A stretch of 46,424 nt of DNA from Bacteroidota bacterium (GTDB lineage Bacteria > Bacteroidota > Ignavibacteria > UBA10030). The stretch's first letter is position 1. The number at the start of each line of letters is the position of its first letter. The notes beneath the pieces are model-generated. The model did not search any database, was not told the DNA's origin, and saw only the letters and a list, made by a program, of their open reading frames with translations. Shown here in pieces: positions 37,247 to 46,424 of this stretch. The stretch covers positions 1 to 46,424 of the forward strand of contig JADGQA010000003.1 of the NCBI GenBank assembly GCA_017882185.1, read 5' to 3'. The translations under genes were made by a program, and so were the position numbers.

Positions 37247-38755
37247 ATGAATCGACCGAAAACAATCGCTGAGCTCAGACAGAGCGGATACAAGGTACTT
37301 ACCGTCAAGGATGAAATAAGGAAGAACCTTGTCGAGAAGCTCCGGAGAAAGGACCATCTCTTTCCCGGTATCATTGGGTATGACAAGACTGTAATCCCGG
37401 CAATTGTGAATTCGCTCCTCGCGAAACACGATATTCTCCTCCTCGGACTCAGGGGTCAGGCAAAATCCCGCCTGGTCAGAATGCTTCCTTCCCTTCTGGA
37501 CGAATACGTGCCAATCATTAAAGGAAGCGAGCTGAATGAAAATCCATTCAAACCGGTCACCAAGCGCAGTATCGAAGTGATTCAGGAACACGGAGACGCC
37601 GTTGAAATTGAATGGCTACACCGCGACCAACGCTTTTCAGAGAAACTGGCAACTCCTGACGTCACCATCGCGGACCTGATTGGCGACATCGACCCGATCA
37701 AGGCGGCAACGCAGAGACTCCATTACGCACACGAAGGTGCCATTCATTTCGGAATCATTCCACGGACCAATCGCGGCATTTTCGCCATTAACGAATTGCC
37801 CGATCTTCAGCCACGCATCCAGGTGGGGTTGTTCAATATCATGGAAGAGAAAGACATCCAGATTCGTGGATTCAACATTCGCATTCCACTTGACCTCCTC
37901 ATCGTGTTCACAGCGAATCCCGAGGACTACACGAACCGCGGCAATCTCATCACGCCGTTGAAGGATCGAATTGACTCTCAGATCCACACGCACTACCCGA
38001 GAACGCTCGAGGAAGCGGTGTCGATCACGGAACAAGAAGCGTGGATCAATCGTGAGGAACGCAAGGTTGTCATTCCACAATATTTCAAGGAAATAGTCGA
38101 ACAGATTGCGTTCGAAGCGAGAAAAAGCGAGTACGTAGATCAGAAATCCGGCGTAAGCGCACGGTTGACGATTTCCGCCATGGAGAATCTTGTCAGCAAT
38201 GCTGAACGCCGGGCAATCATGCTGAACGATCCGTGCGTGGTTCCCCGAATCTGCGACCTTCAGTACACGCTTCCCTCCATGACCGGTAAAGTGGAACTTG
38301 TCTTCGAAGGCGAACAGGAAGGGGCACTCAAAGTCGGAAAGGCTCTTCTGGGAAAGGCTGTGCGGTCAGTGTTCCAGCATTACTTCCCCGATCCTCTGCA
38401 GCGCCGGCCTAAGCATCAGGGAGAGGGGAAACAGAAGGACGACTCGGAGTATGGGAAGATCGTGAACTGGTTTGAAGCCGGAAACAAAGTGGAAATTTCA
38501 GACGATGTGCCCTTCGAAGCCTACCGCCGGGAACTGGAACGTGTGCCAAGCCTCATGGAGATCACCAAGAAACATCTGAAGATTGCTACGGACAACGTGC
38601 GCGAGCTTGCATCAGCAATGGAGTTCGTGCTCGATGCGCTCCACCAGTGCTCGAAGATCGCAAAGGACGAGGTCGATCACATCACCGCTTATAAAGACAT
38701 GGTGGGAAGTATTTTCACAGGCAAAGGTATCAATATCGAGGAAGAGGAAATCTGA
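37247..38755 (+). CDS. Magnesium-chelatase/MoxR-like AAA+ ATPase
   Basis: MNRPKTIAELRQSGY; LLGLRGQAKSRLVRML; ATPDVTIADLIGDIDPIKAA; FAINELPDLQPRIQVGLFNIMEEKDIQIRGF; FTANPEDYTNRG. Upstream SD aggagg. Confidence 0.88.
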   Translation: MNRPKTIAELRQSGYKVLTVKDEIRKNLVEKLRRKDHLFPGIIGYDKTVIPAIVNSLLAKHDILLLGLRGQAKSRLVRMLPSLLDEYVPIIKGSELNENPFKPVTKRSIEVIQEHGDAVEIEWLHRDQRFSEKLATPDVTIADLIGDIDPIKAATQRLHYAHEGAIHFGIIPRTNRGIFAINELPDLQPRIQVGLFNIMEEKDIQIRGFNIRIPLDLLIVFTANPEDYTNRGNLITPLKDRIDSQIHTHYPRTLEEAVSITEQEAWINREERKVVIPQYFKEIVEQIAFEARKSEYVDQKSGVSARLTISAMENLVSNAERRAIMLNDPCVVPRICDLQYTLPSMTGKVELVFEGEQEGALKVGKALLGKAVRSVFQHYFPDPLQRRPKHQGEGKQKDDSEYGKIVNWFEAGNKVEISDDVPFEAYRRELERVPSLMEITKKHLKIATDNVRELASAMEFVLDALHQCSKIAKDEVDHITAYKDMVGSIFTGKGINIEEEEI

Positions 38756-39858
38756 TGCGCGTTCGATATACCAAATGGACACCCGAGTCGCAGACGGACG
38801 AGCAACGAATGCAATCGTTGATGTCCCTGTTCAGCTACCTCATGGTAAAGACAAGCGGGGATGTCGAAGAAGCACTGGAGTGGCTCAGACAACTCGCCCA
38901 ACAGCACGGCATTTTCGATGAAGATCTCACCATGGAAGAATTGATCGGGAAACTGAAAGAGATGGGCATCATCGAAGAAGTGGAAGGTGTCAATACCCTG
39001 ACGACGAGAGGTGTTCAGAAAATCAGGCAGGATGCCCTGAGACACGTTTTTTCATCGCTGAAGAAGGCTCCGGGGGGAAGTCACGAAATACCGGACAGCG
39101 GAACGGGAGTCGACAGATTGAGCGAGACCAAGAAATTTTCTTTTGGCGATATGCCCACCAATATCGACCTCACGGCGACGCTGACTAACGCATTCATCCG
39201 TGATGGTCTCGACAATTTTACGCTGAAGGAAGAAGATCTCGAAGTCTATGAGACCGAGCACCTGACGAGCTGTGCAACAGTTCTCTTGCTCGATATCAGC
39301 CACAGCATGATTCTGTATGGTGAAGATCGGATCACACCCGCAAAACAAGTCGCACTTGCTCTCGCGGAGATGATTCGAATCAAATTCCCTAAAGACTATA
39401 TGGCTCTTGTGGTGTTTGGGGATGAGGCCAAGATCCTCAGCATCAACGAGATTCCTTTCCTCCAGGTCGGACCCTTTCATACCAACACGAGAGCGGGACT
39501 TCAGCTCGGGAGAAGTTTGCTGCGAAGGTGCGGCAATGTCAACAAGCAGATTTTCATGGTGACGGACGGGAAACCTTCTGCAATTTTCGACGATGCCGGG
39601 CGCTTGTACAAGAATTCCTTTGGCCTCGATCCCCGTATCGTGAACAAGACGCTCGATGAAGCTGTACAGTGCAGACGCGAGAAGATAACGGTTTCAACAT
39701 TCATGGTCGCGCAAGACCCCTACCTTGTGAATTTTGTGGAGGAGTTCACAAAGGCAAATCAAGGACGGGCATATTTTTCCGATCTCAACAATTTGGGGGA
39801 ATACATTTTCGTGGACTACCTTCGGAATCGTCGAAAAAGGATTAACGCGGGACGATAG
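38755..39858 (+). CDS. VWA-domain protein, partner of the AAA+ ATPase
   Basis: [18 protein letters not shown] (MIDAS), [16 protein letters not shown] coupling to the upstream gene. Confidence 0.85.
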   Translation: MRVRYTKWTPESQTDEQRMQSLMSLFSYLMVKTSGDVEEALEWLRQLAQQHGIFDEDLTMEELIGKLKEMGIIEEVEGVNTLTTRGVQKIRQDALRHVFSSLKKAPGGSHEIPDSGTGVDRLSETKKFSFGDMPTNIDLTATLTNAFIRDGLDNFTLKEEDLEVYETEHLTSCATVLLLDISHSMILYGEDRITPAKQVALALAEMIRIKFPKDYMALVVFGDEAKILSINEIPFLQVGPFHTNTRAGLQLGRSLLRRCGNVNKQIFMVTDGKPSAIFDDAGRLYKNSFGLDPRIVNKTLDEAVQCRREKITVSTFMVAQDPYLVNFVEEFTKANQGRAYFSDLNNLGEYIFVDYLRNRRKRINAGR

Positions 39859-39977
39859 TGGATCCGGACCTCATACCAAGTACAAGCCTCCACCGGAATT
39901 CTCATTTGATTCAATAAGTACCTACTTCCTCTACAAGAAACCGTTGCCCCCTCTTGCCTTGCCTACTCCGCTCTCCG

Positions 39978-40069
39978 GTGCCAGCCAACTGAGTTTCCCA
40001 CGGATAGGAAACTCGAATGGAACTATGTAGAATTTGCGAACCACAACAGCGCGTTGGCTGATTTAGCAC
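39978..40069 (+). other. Nested inverted-repeat element (candidate structured RNA)
   Basis: GTGC-CAGCCAAC-t-GAGTTTCC-cacggata-GGAAACTC-...-GTTGGCTG-attta-GCAC. Confidence 0.4.
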
Positions 40070-40078
40070 TCTAAGTGA

Positions 40079-40495
40079 TTGCAGAATAACCAAAACCCGT
40101 ACACTGGCTTGGTTTTGAATGGTATGAAATGTGATGGGCTGAAAGTCGGGGCAATCACAATAGATGGTGAAACAACGGAGCACGCCAAGTCGGAGGCAGT
40201 TCCTATTGAATCATCAATTCCAGAACCGGGGGTAGAAGAGGAGGCTTATATGATTTGGGTAGTAGGAATCCTTGGGTATGTGGTCGCAGTCGTTTCGATT
40301 GTGCGGTTCTTTCAATTCGTTACGGATACAGATCGTTCAATCATGAAATTCACGGTTGCCGTGGATGGGATGAGCGAATTGCGAGCCGGAGTTCGGGAAA
40401 TTGTGTCTTCTTCAACGAAAGTGGCAAAACGACAAGGAACATTGAAGACGAAAAAGCCCACAAAGGATTTCTCGAGGCGAGTGTTGCGTGCGTGA
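40079..40495 (+). CDS. Hypothetical single-TM protein (start uncertain)
   Basis: TM segment MIWVVGILGYVVAVVSIVRFFQF; TTG start in the ORF track, internal ATGs possible. Confidence 0.35.
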   Translation: MQNNQNPYTGLVLNGMKCDGLKVGAITIDGETTEHAKSEAVPIESSIPEPGVEEEAYMIWVVGILGYVVAVVSIVRFFQFVTDTDRSIMKFTVAVDGMSELRAGVREIVSSSTKVAKRQGTLKTKKPTKDFSRRVLRA

Positions 40496-40550
40496 AGAAT
40501 TACTGATCTGCCGTGATGAGGGAACGATGTTGGGATTGGCCTGAGTTGCC

Positions 40551-40590
40551 GAGAGCTGTCGGGAAGTCTGGGCAGCTCTCTTAATTTCTG
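40551..40590 (+). terminator. Terminator-like hairpin
   Basis: GAGAGCTG-14 nt-CAGCTCTC followed by TTAATTTC. Confidence 0.45.
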
Positions 40591-40792
40591 GCGCCTATTG
40601 CCGAACGACCAACTGAAAAGATACTATTCTCTTCACCCCTGCTACGTCCGGTCAGTCTTCAGATTTCACCTTCTTTGTATAAGCTCGACCCAATTCAGTT
40701 ATCCTGATATCATACCGGCCACTCGATTTGAGCGCTTCCTTCTACCGCTTATTCTGACACGATAACAGCGATCAATGGAACTGCTCGTCAAT

Positions 40793-41047
40793 TCACAAGG
40801 GAATGTCCGTCCGCTTCGTGTTGCACGAATAGCAGAAGAACGCCATCTCCTGATTCATAGCACCACAAATTGGACATCGCCACGTGAGATCCGGTCGACT
40901 GCGAACAAGAATCACAGCAACGAGTGCGAAGATTCCAAAGAAGAGTCCCAAGAAGAACCATGTCTCGACTCTGCGCTTTTTTCGGTAGGCAATGAACGCC
41001 GACAACACAGCGCAGACCAACCAGAAGATGATTACAAAAGTTTCCAT
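40793..41047 (-). CDS. Small membrane protein with C-terminal zinc ribbon
   Basis: METFVIIFWLVCAVLSAFIAYRKKRRVETWFFLGLFFGIFALVAVIL...WRCPICGAMNQEMAFFCYSCNTKR. Confidence 0.65.
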   Translation of the reverse strand: METFVIIFWLVCAVLSAFIAYRKKRRVETWFFLGLFFGIFALVAVILVRSRPDLTWRCPICGAMNQEMAFFCYSCNTKRTDIPL

Positions 41048-41553
41048 TATGGTTTTATTGGCTATCGGACGAGGTTCAGTTCAAAATACACTATACCTGA
41101 CTGGAATGCGACTCTGCAATACAATCAAGGCTTGCACACTTCGTTTTGAATGAACTGTTCACTGCAATGTGACTTCTGGATCTGCGTCAGTGGAAGCTCG
41201 ATGATCCTGCAAGTGGGGAACCATACCTTAGATCATAAAACATTTCCTGGATTCTTACCAGGCGCGGTCACAAAGATCCAGAAAAGTACACACTCAAAAT
41301 AACAAACAAAGCTCCAAGAATCCACCTTCGACGACTACCGATGCATCACAACCGACGATCTGTGCTCGTCTCCAATCTGCTGGATTTCAATACGTATCAC
41401 CCATCTTACCAGACCATTCATTGCGTACAACCGCAATCAGATTGAATTGCTGAACACTGAGACTTTGATAGCGATCGCTCCGGATTCACGAAAGGAGTTC
41501 TCTTCAACTCATTCCCCATCAATTTGAATTTCTCCGCAAAAATGCTCATTTTG

Positions 41554-41580
41554 TTGACAGAATTGGGCTGCGAATACAAT
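41554..41580 (+). promoter_or_regulatory. Possible promoter of the hisA-like/pfkB/lysC/dapB/dapA operon
   Basis: TTGACA-15 nt-TACAAT, just upstream of the first gene; spacing is suboptimal. Confidence 0.3.
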
Positions 41581-41603
41581 ATTTTTCCTAATTGTGGCAT
41601 TTT

Positions 41604-42368
41604 GTGTTACTGATCTTCCCATCCATAGAAATTAGTCACGAGTGCTGCGTCCAGGTGGTTCATGGACCCAAGGGAAGCGAGCAATCCTATTCCATCGATC
41701 CTGTTCAGATGGCAATTCTCTGGCGAGGCGAAAATGCGAAGACGCTCCATATTGTCGACTTGGATGGAGTCGCAGAAGGCAAGGTCAAGCACAAGGATCT
41801 GATTCGCCGAATGGTGCAGGCTGTGGATATTCCTATTCAAGTCGGAGGTGGATTGCGGTCCTATGAAGAAGTCGAACAGATCTTTGAGCTGGGGGTTTAT
41901 CGAGTCATCATTGGAACAGCATCCGTTGAACAACCTGAGCTGGTCGAACGGCTTGTCAAACAGTTTGGTTCTCGCAAGATTGCGATCGGCATCGATTGTC
42001 GCAATGACAAATTGCTTATTTCGGACCACAAGACAGTAGCTCCGATTACGCCACTGCAGCACGCGCTCCAAATGCAGAAACTCGGCGTAAGCAGGATTCT
42101 TCTTTCCGTGCGCGAAGAGGATAGCAACGAGCACAAGCTGGCATTTGATAGCTTGAAGGAGCTGGCCCAAAAAACGGACATCAGGATCACAGCGTGGGGA
42201 GGCGTCAAAGACTATCAAGATCTTATTAAACTTCAGGAACTCGAAAAATACGGCGTCGATTCCGTCATCATTGCCAAGCCACTCTATCAAAACACGTTCC
42301 CCTGCCAGGGGCTCTGGCGAATCAATGAACAACAGTTGGTGGATCTTGGACCCACGCGAAGAGCATAA
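41604..42368 (+). CDS. HisA/HisF-family TIM-barrel protein (HisA-like)
   Basis: LLIFPSIEISHECCVQVVHG...LHIVDLDGVAEG...IPIQVGGGLRSYEEVE...RVIIGTASVEQPELV...IGIDCRND...AWGGVKDYQDL. GTG start preferred. Confidence 0.8.
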   Translation: MLLIFPSIEISHECCVQVVHGPKGSEQSYSIDPVQMAILWRGENAKTLHIVDLDGVAEGKVKHKDLIRRMVQAVDIPIQVGGGLRSYEEVEQIFELGVYRVIIGTASVEQPELVERLVKQFGSRKIAIGIDCRNDKLLISDHKTVAPITPLQHALQMQKLGVSRILLSVREEDSNEHKLAFDSLKELAQKTDIRITAWGGVKDYQDLIKLQELEKYGVDSVIIAKPLYQNTFPCQGLWRINEQQLVDLGPTRRA

Positions 42369-42371
42369 GTC

Positions 42372-43316
42372 ATGACCATTACTGTCATAGGACATCTTTG
42401 CGTGGACGAAATCCATTTCCCCCCGAATGCGGGACACGAACATGCCGTGCAGGAGGGGTTTGGCGGTATCTTGTTCTCCGTTGCGACCCTTGCCAGCCTC
42501 GCGGGACCGAACGATGTCATTCATCCTGTTTTTGGCGTGGGAGAAAAGGAATATGATGGCTTCAAGAAGATGCTTGAAGCGTTCCCCAATATCGATACTA
42601 CAGGAATTTTTAGGTCCAAGGGGAAGACCAATCGCGTGCTCTTTTTCTACGGAGAGGAAAAAGGCATACGAACAGAATGCACAAACCATATCTCAGAGCC
42701 TATCCCATTTGGCAAAATCAAACCATATCTCGATGCAGATGGAATCCTCATCAACATGATTTCCGGTTTTGATATCACGCTCGAGACCTTGGATGCAATT
42801 CGGATGGCCATTCGGGATGCGCGAACACCAATCCATTTCGATTTCCATTCTCTGACGCTCGGCATCGATCAGGATTCCAAGCGATTCCGACGCCCGCTGA
42901 CAGAATGGAGACGATGGTGTTTTATGCTGAATTCCATCCAGATGAGTCAGGAAGAGTCGTTAGGACTTACTGCGGAACACTATGATGAGCCAACCCTTGT
43001 CAATCAATTGATGCCGCTCATGGTCAATGCCCTTGTAATCACGAGGGGCGAAAAGGGAACGACGGCGATTCTGCAGGAGAACAAGAAACTCACCCGCTAC
43101 GACATAGCCGGGACCTCATTCGGCCCCACCATTGACACGATCGGTTGTGGCGATGTCTTCGGGGCTGCGTTTCTTTATCACTCGCTCATCAACAAAGGCT
43201 ACGTTGGGGCCGGCGAATTCGCAAACCAAGCGGCTGGAATAAAGTCCACGTTCACCGGCACAGACGGCTTACGCGGACTTGCAGAGAAACTGAAATCGGT
43301 TTCGGTCACAGGTTAA
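42372..43316 (+). CDS. PfkB-family carbohydrate/nucleoside kinase
   Basis: TVIGHLCVDEIHFP...NALVITRGEKGTTAI...PTIDTIGCGDVFGAAFLY. Confidence 0.88.
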   Translation: MTITVIGHLCVDEIHFPPNAGHEHAVQEGFGGILFSVATLASLAGPNDVIHPVFGVGEKEYDGFKKMLEAFPNIDTTGIFRSKGKTNRVLFFYGEEKGIRTECTNHISEPIPFGKIKPYLDADGILINMISGFDITLETLDAIRMAIRDARTPIHFDFHSLTLGIDQDSKRFRRPLTEWRRWCFMLNSIQMSQEESLGLTAEHYDEPTLVNQLMPLMVNALVITRGEKGTTAILQENKKLTRYDIAGTSFGPTIDTIGCGDVFGAAFLYHSLINKGYVGAGEFANQAAGIKSTFTGTDGLRGLAEKLKSVSVTG

Positions 43317-43347
43317 TCCTCCACACAGTTGAATCGAACTAAAAGAT

Positions 43348-44742
43348 ATGATTATCATGAAATTCGGCGGGACTTCGGTCGAAAATGCCCGCTCCATGGA
43401 AAGCGTCATCCAAATTGTTGCCCGTGAGCGGGAGCGCCAGCCTCTCGTGGTCCTCTCCGCAATCGCCGGGGCCACGAACGATCTGCTCACATGCGCGCAG
43501 AACGCGTTGGAGGGAAAGTTGGACGACTCGGTTTCCGTTCTCAACAACCTCCTCGAGCGGCACGTAACAATTGCCGAGAACATCATCGACAACAGGCCAT
43601 CGTATCAACAAGTGATCCAGTTCTGCCGGCGCCGCATCGAAGAGCTGAGAAACCTCTGCCAGGGCATTGCGATTCTTGGCGAGCTCACGAACCGGTCCCT
43701 GGACGCAATTTCCTCCGTTGGAGAGCGAATGTCATCCATGATCCTTTGCGAAGGGATGAAACAACGGGGATTCTCCGTCGAGCTCGTCGACGCGCGCACA
43801 TTCATGTTCACGGACGAACATTATGCATCCGCCGTCCCGCTCTTCGACCGAATTGACTCGAAGGCAAGAGAAGTGTTTTCCCCTTTGCTTAAATCCGGCA
43901 AGATTCCGATTACTCAAGGTTTCATCGGCTGTACAATCAAGGGAATCACGACGACGCTCGGCCGGGGGGGGGCAGACTATTCGGCCGCCATTCTTGGTGC
44001 TGCACTCGACGCCGAAGAGATCCAAATCTGGACCGATGTTGACGGTGTTCTGACCGCTGATCCCCGGATCGCACCAAAGGCCCAAAAGCTAAAAATCATT
44101 TCGTTCCGTGAAGCTTCCGAGCTTGCGTATTTTGGAGCGAAGGTGCTGCACCCGAGCACGATTCTGCCGGCAATCAAAAAGAACATCCCGGTCGTCGTCC
44201 TGAATTCAAAGAGACCGGAATCCACCGGGACGAGGATTGTCGCAAATCCGCCGAAAACAAATGTTCCCGTGAAATCAATCGCATCAAAAAAGGGAATTAC
44301 GGTCATCAATATCCAATCGACGCGGATGTTGATGGCGCACGGTTTTCTCGAATCAATTTTTGCCGTGTTTAACCGTCATAAAACGTCGGTCGACCTTGTA
44401 AGCACCTCCGAAGTAGCCGTCTCCCTCACGATTGACAATTCCGAGCAGCTCGAGAATATCGTTACGGAGCTAAAGAATTTTTCCGATGTGGCCATCTACG
44501 ATCAGAAGGCGATCGTTTGTATTGTCGGAGACCAGATGAATTCCACGGCAGGAATTGCAGACAAAATTTTCAGCGCACTTGGTGATATCAATGTGATGAT
44601 GATCTCGATGGGTGCATCGGAAATCAATATGAGCCTCGTGATCGAAGAGAACAGAGTGGACGACGCCGTCCGGCAATTGCACAAAGAGTTCTTCGAACCG
44701 GTCCCGGAAGTTGAATTGTTCGACGCCGTAGGAGTGAATTGA
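43348..44742 (+). CDS. lysC: Aspartate kinase (monofunctional)
   Basis: MKFGGTSVENARSM, GFIGCTIKGITTTLGRGGADYSAAILGAAL, QIWTDVDGVLTADPR, tandem ACT domains. Confidence 0.96.
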   Translation: MIIMKFGGTSVENARSMESVIQIVARERERQPLVVLSAIAGATNDLLTCAQNALEGKLDDSVSVLNNLLERHVTIAENIIDNRPSYQQVIQFCRRRIEELRNLCQGIAILGELTNRSLDAISSVGERMSSMILCEGMKQRGFSVELVDARTFMFTDEHYASAVPLFDRIDSKAREVFSPLLKSGKIPITQGFIGCTIKGITTTLGRGGADYSAAILGAALDAEEIQIWTDVDGVLTADPRIAPKAQKLKIISFREASELAYFGAKVLHPSTILPAIKKNIPVVVLNSKRPESTGTRIVANPPKTNVPVKSIASKKGITVINIQSTRMLMAHGFLESIFAVFNRHKTSVDLVSTSEVAVSLTIDNSEQLENIVTELKNFSDVAIYDQKAIVCIVGDQMNSTAGIADKIFSALGDINVMMISMGASEINMSLVIEENRVDDAVRQLHKEFFEPVPEVELFDAVGVN

Positions 44743-44746
44743 ACCC

Positions 44747-45475
44747 ATGAATATCACGCTGATCGGTTACGGGAAAATGGGAAAGGAAATCGACCGACTC
44801 GCATCGGAGCGGGGTATTACCATTATTGAACGATTGGATCTCGGCTCGCCGATCAAGGACAGCGAGATTCAACGCACGGATGTCGCGATTCAATTTGCGA
44901 GTCCCGAATCCGTGTTGCCACACGTCCAGCGTTGGGCGGCCGCCGGAAAAAATATCGTTGTGGGAACGACCGGCTGGCAGAACGACCTCGACAAAGTAAA
45001 AGCAATTGTCGCCGAAACGAAGATCGGGCTCGTATACGCATCGAATTTTTCCATTGGCGTTCACATTTTCTTTCGTCTCATCAAGGAAGCGGCAACGTTG
45101 ATCAACAAGTTTGCCGAATATGATGTGTCCATTCACGAGGCGCATCACAAGGACAAGCTTGACAGTCCAAGCGGGACAGCACTGACGGCGGCAAAGATAC
45201 TGCTCGGACATATTGAGAGAAAAAAGACTGTCCTGTCTGGTCCCCCACAGGGCAAAATCAAACTGGATCAACTCCAGATCACATCGACCAGGGCCGGCGC
45301 GATCGTCGGTACGCACACCATAACCTTCGACTCTTTGGCAGATAGCATCGAGCTCAAGCACTCTGCAAAAAATAGGGCAGGGTTTGCCCTCGGGGCCCTT
45401 CTTGCCGCGGAGTGGGTTAAAAACAAACACGGATTGTTTACATTCGAAGACGTTTTGGCTGATACTATTCAATGA
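44747..45475 (+). CDS. dapB: 4-hydroxy-tetrahydrodipicolinate reductase
   Basis: ITLIGYGKMGKEI, VVGTTGWQ, ASNFSIGVHIFF, EAHHKDKLDSPSGTAL. Confidence 0.94.
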   Translation: MNITLIGYGKMGKEIDRLASERGITIIERLDLGSPIKDSEIQRTDVAIQFASPESVLPHVQRWAAAGKNIVVGTTGWQNDLDKVKAIVAETKIGLVYASNFSIGVHIFFRLIKEAATLINKFAEYDVSIHEAHHKDKLDSPSGTALTAAKILLGHIERKKTVLSGPPQGKIKLDQLQITSTRAGAIVGTHTITFDSLADSIELKHSAKNRAGFALGALLAAEWVKNKHGLFTFEDVLADTIQ

Positions 45476-45490
45476 AAGGAATCTAATCGT

Positions 45491-46387
45491 ATGGCAGGTC
45501 GAACAAAATTCCAAGGTACGGGAACTGCTCTTGTAACTCCCTTCAAAAAGGATGGCTCACTTGACGAGGCTGCTCTCCGCCGACTGGTGGACTATGAAGT
45601 AAAAGGTGGTGTTGAGGCTCTCATCCCACTTGGTACGACCGGTGAGAGTCCTTCATTGACCCACGCGGAATTCGGGCGTGTGTTCGAAATTGTGAGGGAC
45701 CAAGCCAAGGGGAAAGTGAAAATATTCGGAGGTGCGGGCAGCAATAATACTCAAACCGCGATCGAACACACAACGTTGGTAAAGAAGATGGGTCTGGATG
45801 CGGCACTCATTGTTGGTCCTTACTACAACAAGCCGACTCAGGAAGGCTACTTCCAGCACTACCGCGCGATTGCCGACGCAGTCGACATACCAATCATCGT
45901 TTACAATGTCCCGGGAAGAACCGGCGGCAACATTGAAGCAGCGACCACCCTCAGGATGGCGGAAGAAATTCCAAACATCATGGCGGTGAAAGAAGCATCG
46001 GGAAATTTTGCACAAATCATGGAAATTGCACGAAACAAACCAAAGAATTTTTCACTCCTTTCGGGTGACGATGCTGTTACGCTCCCGGTTATGTCTGTCG
46101 GAGGCGACGGCTGCATATCTGTCGTCGCGAATGAAACGCCGCGCGAATTCTCGGACATGGTCCGGGCTTGCTTAAAAGGCAATTGGAAGAAGGCACTCGA
46201 GCTGCACAATAAGTTGCTTCCGCTGATGAATGTAAACTTCATTGAATCAAATCCGATCCCGGTCAAAGCTGCACTCGCAATGATGGGAATGATCGAAGAA
46301 GTATATCGACTTCCACTTGTCCACATTGGCGAGAAGAATCGCGAAAAGTTGAGGGCTGTTCTTGCCGGACTCAAATTGGTGAAATGA
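45491..46387 (+). CDS. dapA: 4-hydroxy-tetrahydrodipicolinate synthase
   Basis: GTGTALVTPFKKDGSLD, PLGTTGESPSLTHAE, YYNKPTQEGYFQHY, YNVPGRTGGNI, AVKEASGN. Confidence 0.97.
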   Translation: MAGRTKFQGTGTALVTPFKKDGSLDEAALRRLVDYEVKGGVEALIPLGTTGESPSLTHAEFGRVFEIVRDQAKGKVKIFGGAGSNNTQTAIEHTTLVKKMGLDAALIVGPYYNKPTQEGYFQHYRAIADAVDIPIIVYNVPGRTGGNIEAATTLRMAEEIPNIMAVKEASGNFAQIMEIARNKPKNFSLLSGDDAVTLPVMSVGGDGCISVVANETPREFSDMVRACLKGNWKKALELHNKLLPLMNVNFIESNPIPVKAALAMMGMIEEVYRLPLVHIGEKNREKLRAVLAGLKLVK

Positions 46388-46424
46388 CGCTTCGAGAACA
46401 AATAGAACACTGGTTTTCGCAACC
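46384..46424 (+). CDS. Start of next CDS, truncated by window edge; probably a further lysine-pathway gene
   Basis: ATGA overlap with the dapA stop; MTLREQIEHWFSQ... Confidence 0.45.
   Translation, partial: MTLREQIEHWFSQ

Noticed and set aside
36077-37591. 504-aa ORF as a fusion protein
   Set aside because: The N-terminal 150 aa lacks recognisable features and overlaps the divergent AAA gene; MNTPQKILVLRFSSIGD is a standard heptosyltransferase start.
37247-38755. Unusual P-loop GLRGQAKS as novelty
   Set aside because: I recall this variant as typical of the MoxR/magnesium-chelatase-like family paired with VWA proteins, so not treated as novel.
41607-42689. 360-aa minus-strand ORF
   Set aside because: Antisense to the HisA-like and PfkB genes, which show clear motifs.
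44624-45514. 296-aa minus-strand ORF
   Set aside because: Antisense to dapB.

Overview
46.4 kb chromosomal window. Gene content and style suggest the Bacteroidota/Ignavibacteriota neighbourhood, but this is inference and no taxonomic marker was tested. Blocks seen, left to right: (1) a minus-strand operon with lpxB (partial), an ICMT-like methyltransferase, a HAD phosphatase, SMC, and a GH2-like protein fused to a multi-TM tail. (2) tpiA, sucC and a zinc-finger protein. (3) A tungsten/molybdenum island: ThiS/MoaD-like, ThiF/MoeB-like and aldehyde:ferredoxin oxidoreductase on the minus strand, divergent from WtpABC-like transporter, MoeA and an exported two-repeat SUOX-like protein on the plus strand. 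(4) P5C dehydrogenase, endonuclease III and an orphan ABC ATPase. (5) A 3 kb gene graveyard (23.2-26.2 kb) with a frameshifted ORF, a CsbD-like gene with an in-frame TGA, an 89-bp dispersed repeat, perfect palindromes, two tRNA-Arg relics beside an intact tRNA-Arg(UCU), a LuxR-type regulator and a possible small RNA. (6) A GspE/GspF secretion or pilus cassette with several N-terminally hydrophobic pilin-like proteins, including a paralog pair at its two ends and an internally deleted paralog. (7) A YpdA/TrxB-like reductase, a heptosyltransferase, an AAA ATPase + VWA pair, and a HisA-like/PfkB/lysC/dapB/dapA operon. The strongest leads are the non-canonical pilin-like cassette, the GH2-TM fusion that appears to lack its nucleophile, and the palindrome-interrupted tRNA relics. 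All calls are by eye; no searches were run, and hand-counted coordinates may be off by 1-2 nt.
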